From an uncultured Prevotellaceae bacterium (GTDB taxonomy: Bacteria; Bacteroidota; Bacteroidia; Bacteroidales; Bacteroidaceae): 64,000 nt of DNA. This document shows positions 61,854 through 64,000 of the stretch, one piece after another. The stretch lies in assembly GCA_902776195.1 (NCBI GenBank), contig CACYPF010000006.1, forward strand, positions 154,846-218,845. The letters run 5' to 3'. The first letter of the stretch is position 1. Every line of letters starts with the position of its first letter. A model generated the notes under the pieces. It saw nothing but the letters and a program-made list of their open reading frames with translations. It made no database searches and had not been told where the DNA came from. Both the position numbers and the translations under genes were made by a program.

Positions 61854-63491
61854 TTATTGTCGTTTGTAATGGAAGGCATCGATATCCACATACCCGCCTT
61901 TCTTCTTCGTGGCATAGTAGAATATTCCGAACTTACTGCCCATGAAGAATCGCTGCCAGTCGAAACGCAGGGGGTAGTCGGCGGTACCAATCTGCGTCCA
62001 TTGCTCACCATCCATGCTGTAGTAGAAATTGGCGGCATCCCGTCCGTGACCACCGGTAGGACGGAAGTCTGCATCGATGCGCAGATGGATGCGGGAGGAG
62101 GGCTGGAGGTTCAGGACGGTACGTTCCGTCGTCTTCTCCTTAACACCAGTCACTTCCTTGTCACGCTCTGAGAGTTGCACGGAAAGCTCACACATCTCAA
62201 GGGTGAGTTTCTTGCCCTGTTTCCTGATGACCAAGGCGCCGGTGTCACTGTTGAAGGCGGCGAGCCCCGCACAGTCACCGTCTTTCATCTTCGAGACATC
62301 AAGGGTGATACTGCCACTGCAGGTGGGACCTTCCATCCGCTGTGTCAGTGTGTTGGGAGCCAGATAGAGGTTGTCGACCACTCGGCTGCTCTTGAGACGG
62401 AGGAACCCGGGATGCTCTGTCAGCGACCATGCCGCATCAACCGGGTTATGATTCCATTGCCAGTGGAGTCCGAGTTTGGCGGAGGAGAAATCATCACTCC
62501 TCACGATACCTGTGGCAGGTTGACCACAGACTAAGGGGCGCATGGTGTCAGGTACCTTCCCATTCTCATCGCCTAACATCGGCCATCCATTGATCCAGCG
62601 GCAGGGCATCAGGGTGGGGACACGTCCCACACCGCCCCGGTCTTGGAAGATGATGCCGTACCAGTCACCATCCTGTGTGTCGACGATGGTACCTTGTGCC
62701 TCGTAGGAGAAACCGCCGAACTCACTCTCCAGGATGACCTGTTTCTCATACGGTCCATGGATGTCGTCGGCTCGGTAGCATACCTCCCGGCGGTGCTTGC
62801 CAGGGGCATAGACATGGGATATCATCAACAGGTAGTACTTGCCGTTATGCTTGATCACACGACTTCCCTCCAGTAGTCCGCGCTCATCCTCCTCCCGTTG
62901 GAAGATGTGCTGGTGAGTACCCTCGATGACATCCGACAGGTCGGGTTTCAGTTCCATCAGCTCCCCGGTGCCATAGATGACATATACCCTGTCATCGTCA
63001 TCGAAGAATAACGAGCAGTCGTGGAAATGACGCATGCGGGACACGATAGTCCACGGTCCCTCCGCTTTCTCCGCTGAGAAGATGTAGGTGTCACCCATAC
63101 TGCCCCGCTCGTTGGGAGCCAGCAGTGCATAGAACTTCCCCTTGTGGTATTTCAGGGAGGTCGCCCATTGTCCGCGTCCATATACCGTCCCTTCCCTGAG
63201 GTCGTATTTAGGGGAGTCGGTCAGTTTGTCGAAGATATAACCTACCGTCTCCCAGTTCTTCAGGTCTTTCGAAGCCATGACGGGACCACCCGGCATCAGG
63301 TGCATCGTGGTGGATACCATATAAAAAGTGTCGCCTACCCTGATGACATCGGGGTCTGGCACGTCAGCCCACAGCATCGGGTTCTGTATCTTCTCTTCGT
63401 GCAGGGTCGCATAGTCGTCTGCCTTGACCTCCAGCAGGGTTGTTGTTAAGGTCAGGAGCATCACGGTCAACAGTACTTTTCTCATCTTCAT
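61854..63491 (-). CDS. GH43 beta-xylosidase/arabinofuranosidase with C-terminal beta-sandwich
   Basis: 545 residues with a signal peptide (to VKA). The five-bladed GH43 propeller has the general base Asp in PDPDVIRVGDTFYMVSTT, the pKa-modulating Asp in FHDCSLFFDDDD and the acid Glu in LLEGSRVIKHNGKYYLL. A C-terminal beta-sandwich (from ~335, DDFSSAKLGLHWQWNHNP) is typical of xylan-active GH43 subfamilies. It would act on xylo-oligosaccharides released by the GH10-CE1 enzyme. It is first in an operon with GH31. The predicted transcript start is within a few nt of the ATG. Confidence 0.9.
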   Translation of the reverse strand: MKMRKVLLTVMLLTLTTTLLEVKADDYATLHEEKIQNPMLWADVPDPDVIRVGDTFYMVSTTMHLMPGGPVMASKDLKNWETVGYIFDKLTDSPKYDLREGTVYGRGQWATSLKYHKGKFYALLAPNERGSMGDTYIFSAEKAEGPWTIVSRMRHFHDCSLFFDDDDRVYVIYGTGELMELKPDLSDVIEGTHQHIFQREEDERGLLEGSRVIKHNGKYYLLMISHVYAPGKHRREVCYRADDIHGPYEKQVILESEFGGFSYEAQGTIVDTQDGDWYGIIFQDRGGVGRVPTLMPCRWINGWPMLGDENGKVPDTMRPLVCGQPATGIVRSDDFSSAKLGLHWQWNHNPVDAAWSLTEHPGFLRLKSSRVVDNLYLAPNTLTQRMEGPTCSGSITLDVSKMKDGDCAGLAAFNSDTGALVIRKQGKKLTLEMCELSVQLSERDKEVTGVKEKTTERTVLNLQPSSRIHLRIDADFRPTGGHGRDAANFYYSMDGEQWTQIGTADYPLRFDWQRFFMGSKFGIFYYATKKKGGYVDIDAFHYKRQ

Positions 63492-63503
63492 CTGTTTTTG
63501 CCG

Positions 63504-63569
63504 GCAAAGATACAGAAAAGTCCGCTAACCTACCTTATGATATGTCACAGATAGTTTATGGTATGTAAC
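63504..63569 (-). promoter_or_regulatory. GH43-GH31 promoter with two direct half-sites
   Basis: The -7 box (minus TATCTTTGC) at 63504-63512 ends 12 nt from the ATG. On the plus strand TTATGATATGTCAC (63535-63548) and TTATGGTATGTAAC (63556-63569) are 21 bp apart, the nearer one 22 nt from the -7 box. Direct repeats in helical phase suit the AraC-type output domain of an HTCS. Confidence 0.7.
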
Positions 63570-63623
63570 CTTAATGGGCTTACAAATAATGGTTGTGTGT
63601 CTTTCGTCGTTGCAACTTCTGAT

Positions 63624-63655
63624 TGCACTTGACCCTATTGTCAAGTGCAAAGGTA
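63624..63655. promoter_or_regulatory. 10-bp inverted repeat overlapping a second -7-like box
   Basis: TGCACTTGAC (63624-63633) and GTCAAGTGCA (63640-63649) are a perfect inverted repeat with a 6-nt spacer; a minus-strand TACCTTTGC lies at 63647-63655. It could be a further upstream start for GH43 or an operator. Confidence 0.45.
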
Positions 63656-63656
63656 C

Positions 63657-64000
63657 TACATTTAACATGCGATGTCAATAGTTTGGAGGAAAAACCGTGT
63701 AAAAATATGTTAATGAAATGAAGAATTATTGTTAATACAAGTTAACGAATAGGGGATATTTTCACTCTAATATCTCCTTTGCTTCACTCTAATATCTCCC
63801 ATGCTTCACTCTAATATCTGCCGTGGGGCACGGGAGATATTCCTTTACCCTATAGGAGACGTTTCTTACGGGGTGCTGCAATATTTGACAACAGATTTGG
63901 AATCGTGCGAACAGAGAACAGAGAACAGTAAAGTTTTTCATTTTATACTACAAATGTGCTTTATATTATATATATATTATATATAATATATATATAATAT
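63657..64000. other. Non-coding A/T-rich region at the window edge
   Basis: No credible gene. Besides the 22-nt array it contains a run of alternating TA from about 63963 to the window end, which could pair with itself as a terminator or cruciform. What lies beyond cannot be seen. Confidence 0.5.
63761..63826. repeat. Three 22-nt tandem units in the terminal non-coding region
   Basis: Units starting TTCACTCTAATATCTCC at 63761, 63783 and 63805, exactly 22 nt apart, followed by an inverted fragment GGGAGATATT (63833-63842). The period equals that of the palindromic units in the dispersed element, but the sequence is different. Confidence 0.88.

Noticed and set aside
61847-62074. 76-residue N-terminal extension of the GH31 protein
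   Set aside because: It lies inside the GH43 coding region; a signal peptide starts at 61846.

Overview
The window looks like a chromosome segment from a plant-fibre-degrading Prevotella-type member of the Bacteroidales (rumen or gut; Prevotella ruminicola-like is my inference). The evidence is the Bacteroidetes promoter signature (TTTG, 19-20 nt, TAnnTTTGC) in front of many genes and tRNAs, a Sus-type starch locus, a hybrid two-component regulator, a GH10-CE1 xylanase/esterase fusion, a BspA-like leucine-rich surface protein, and the near absence of Shine-Dalgarno sequences. No phage, integrase, transposase or CRISPR array was found.

Layout. 1-3.5 kb: secreted surface proteins on the minus strand (one cut by the window edge). 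3.6-12.1 kb: tRNA-Gln and a mostly plus-strand housekeeping block (argS, rnhA, prmC, recX, comF-like, pyrE, SRPBCC protein, argH, a lipoprotein), with ribD on the minus strand. 12.1-19.9 kb: a long non-coding dispersed repeat, tRNA-Leu, a HAD hydrolase, a BASS transporter, comM, an amidohydrolase, a secreted alpha/beta-hydrolase lipoprotein and a broken phosphatase gene. 20-26.7 kb: secDF, an EEP-family membrane protein, a rhomboid protease, an HU protein and an SDR. 26.7-49.1 kb: a starch-utilisation region. The minus-strand operon lacI-MFS-malQ-susB-pullulanase-susA diverges from susC-D-E-F plus a GH53 galactanase, then a second copy of the dispersed repeat and a secreted alpha-amylase. 49.2-63.5 kb: a xylan region (hybrid two-component regulator, CxxCH lipoprotein plus membrane protein, GH10-CE1, pepD, GH31, GH43). 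63.5-64 kb: a non-coding region with tandem repeats.

How the genes work together. SusCDEF would bind and import malto-oligosaccharides released by the secreted amylase. Periplasmic SusA, SusB and pullulanase would trim them. The MFS carrier and MalQ would handle maltose/maltodextrin in the cytoplasm. One palindrome (TGCAAACGTTTGCA) between lacI and susC lies exactly 55 nt from the -7 box of each divergent promoter, and a close variant lies exactly 55 nt from the -7 box of the amylase gene; none of the three promoters has a -33 TTTG. This suggests the LacI-family protein acts as an activator for the whole region. In the xylan region, paired half-sites 21 bp apart end exactly 22 nt from the -7 boxes of both GH10-CE1 and GH43, and a related site precedes the hybrid regulator gene.

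The most unusual feature is a set of short-period repeats (7-, 8-, 9- and 22-nt units and a GC-rich hairpin-like element) between genes and also in frame inside argS, ribD, prmC, comM, the BASS transporter and a lipoprotein signal peptide. With them is a 0.43-0.58 kb modular non-coding element present in two opposite-facing copies 34 kb apart. These are the best candidates here for something undescribed.
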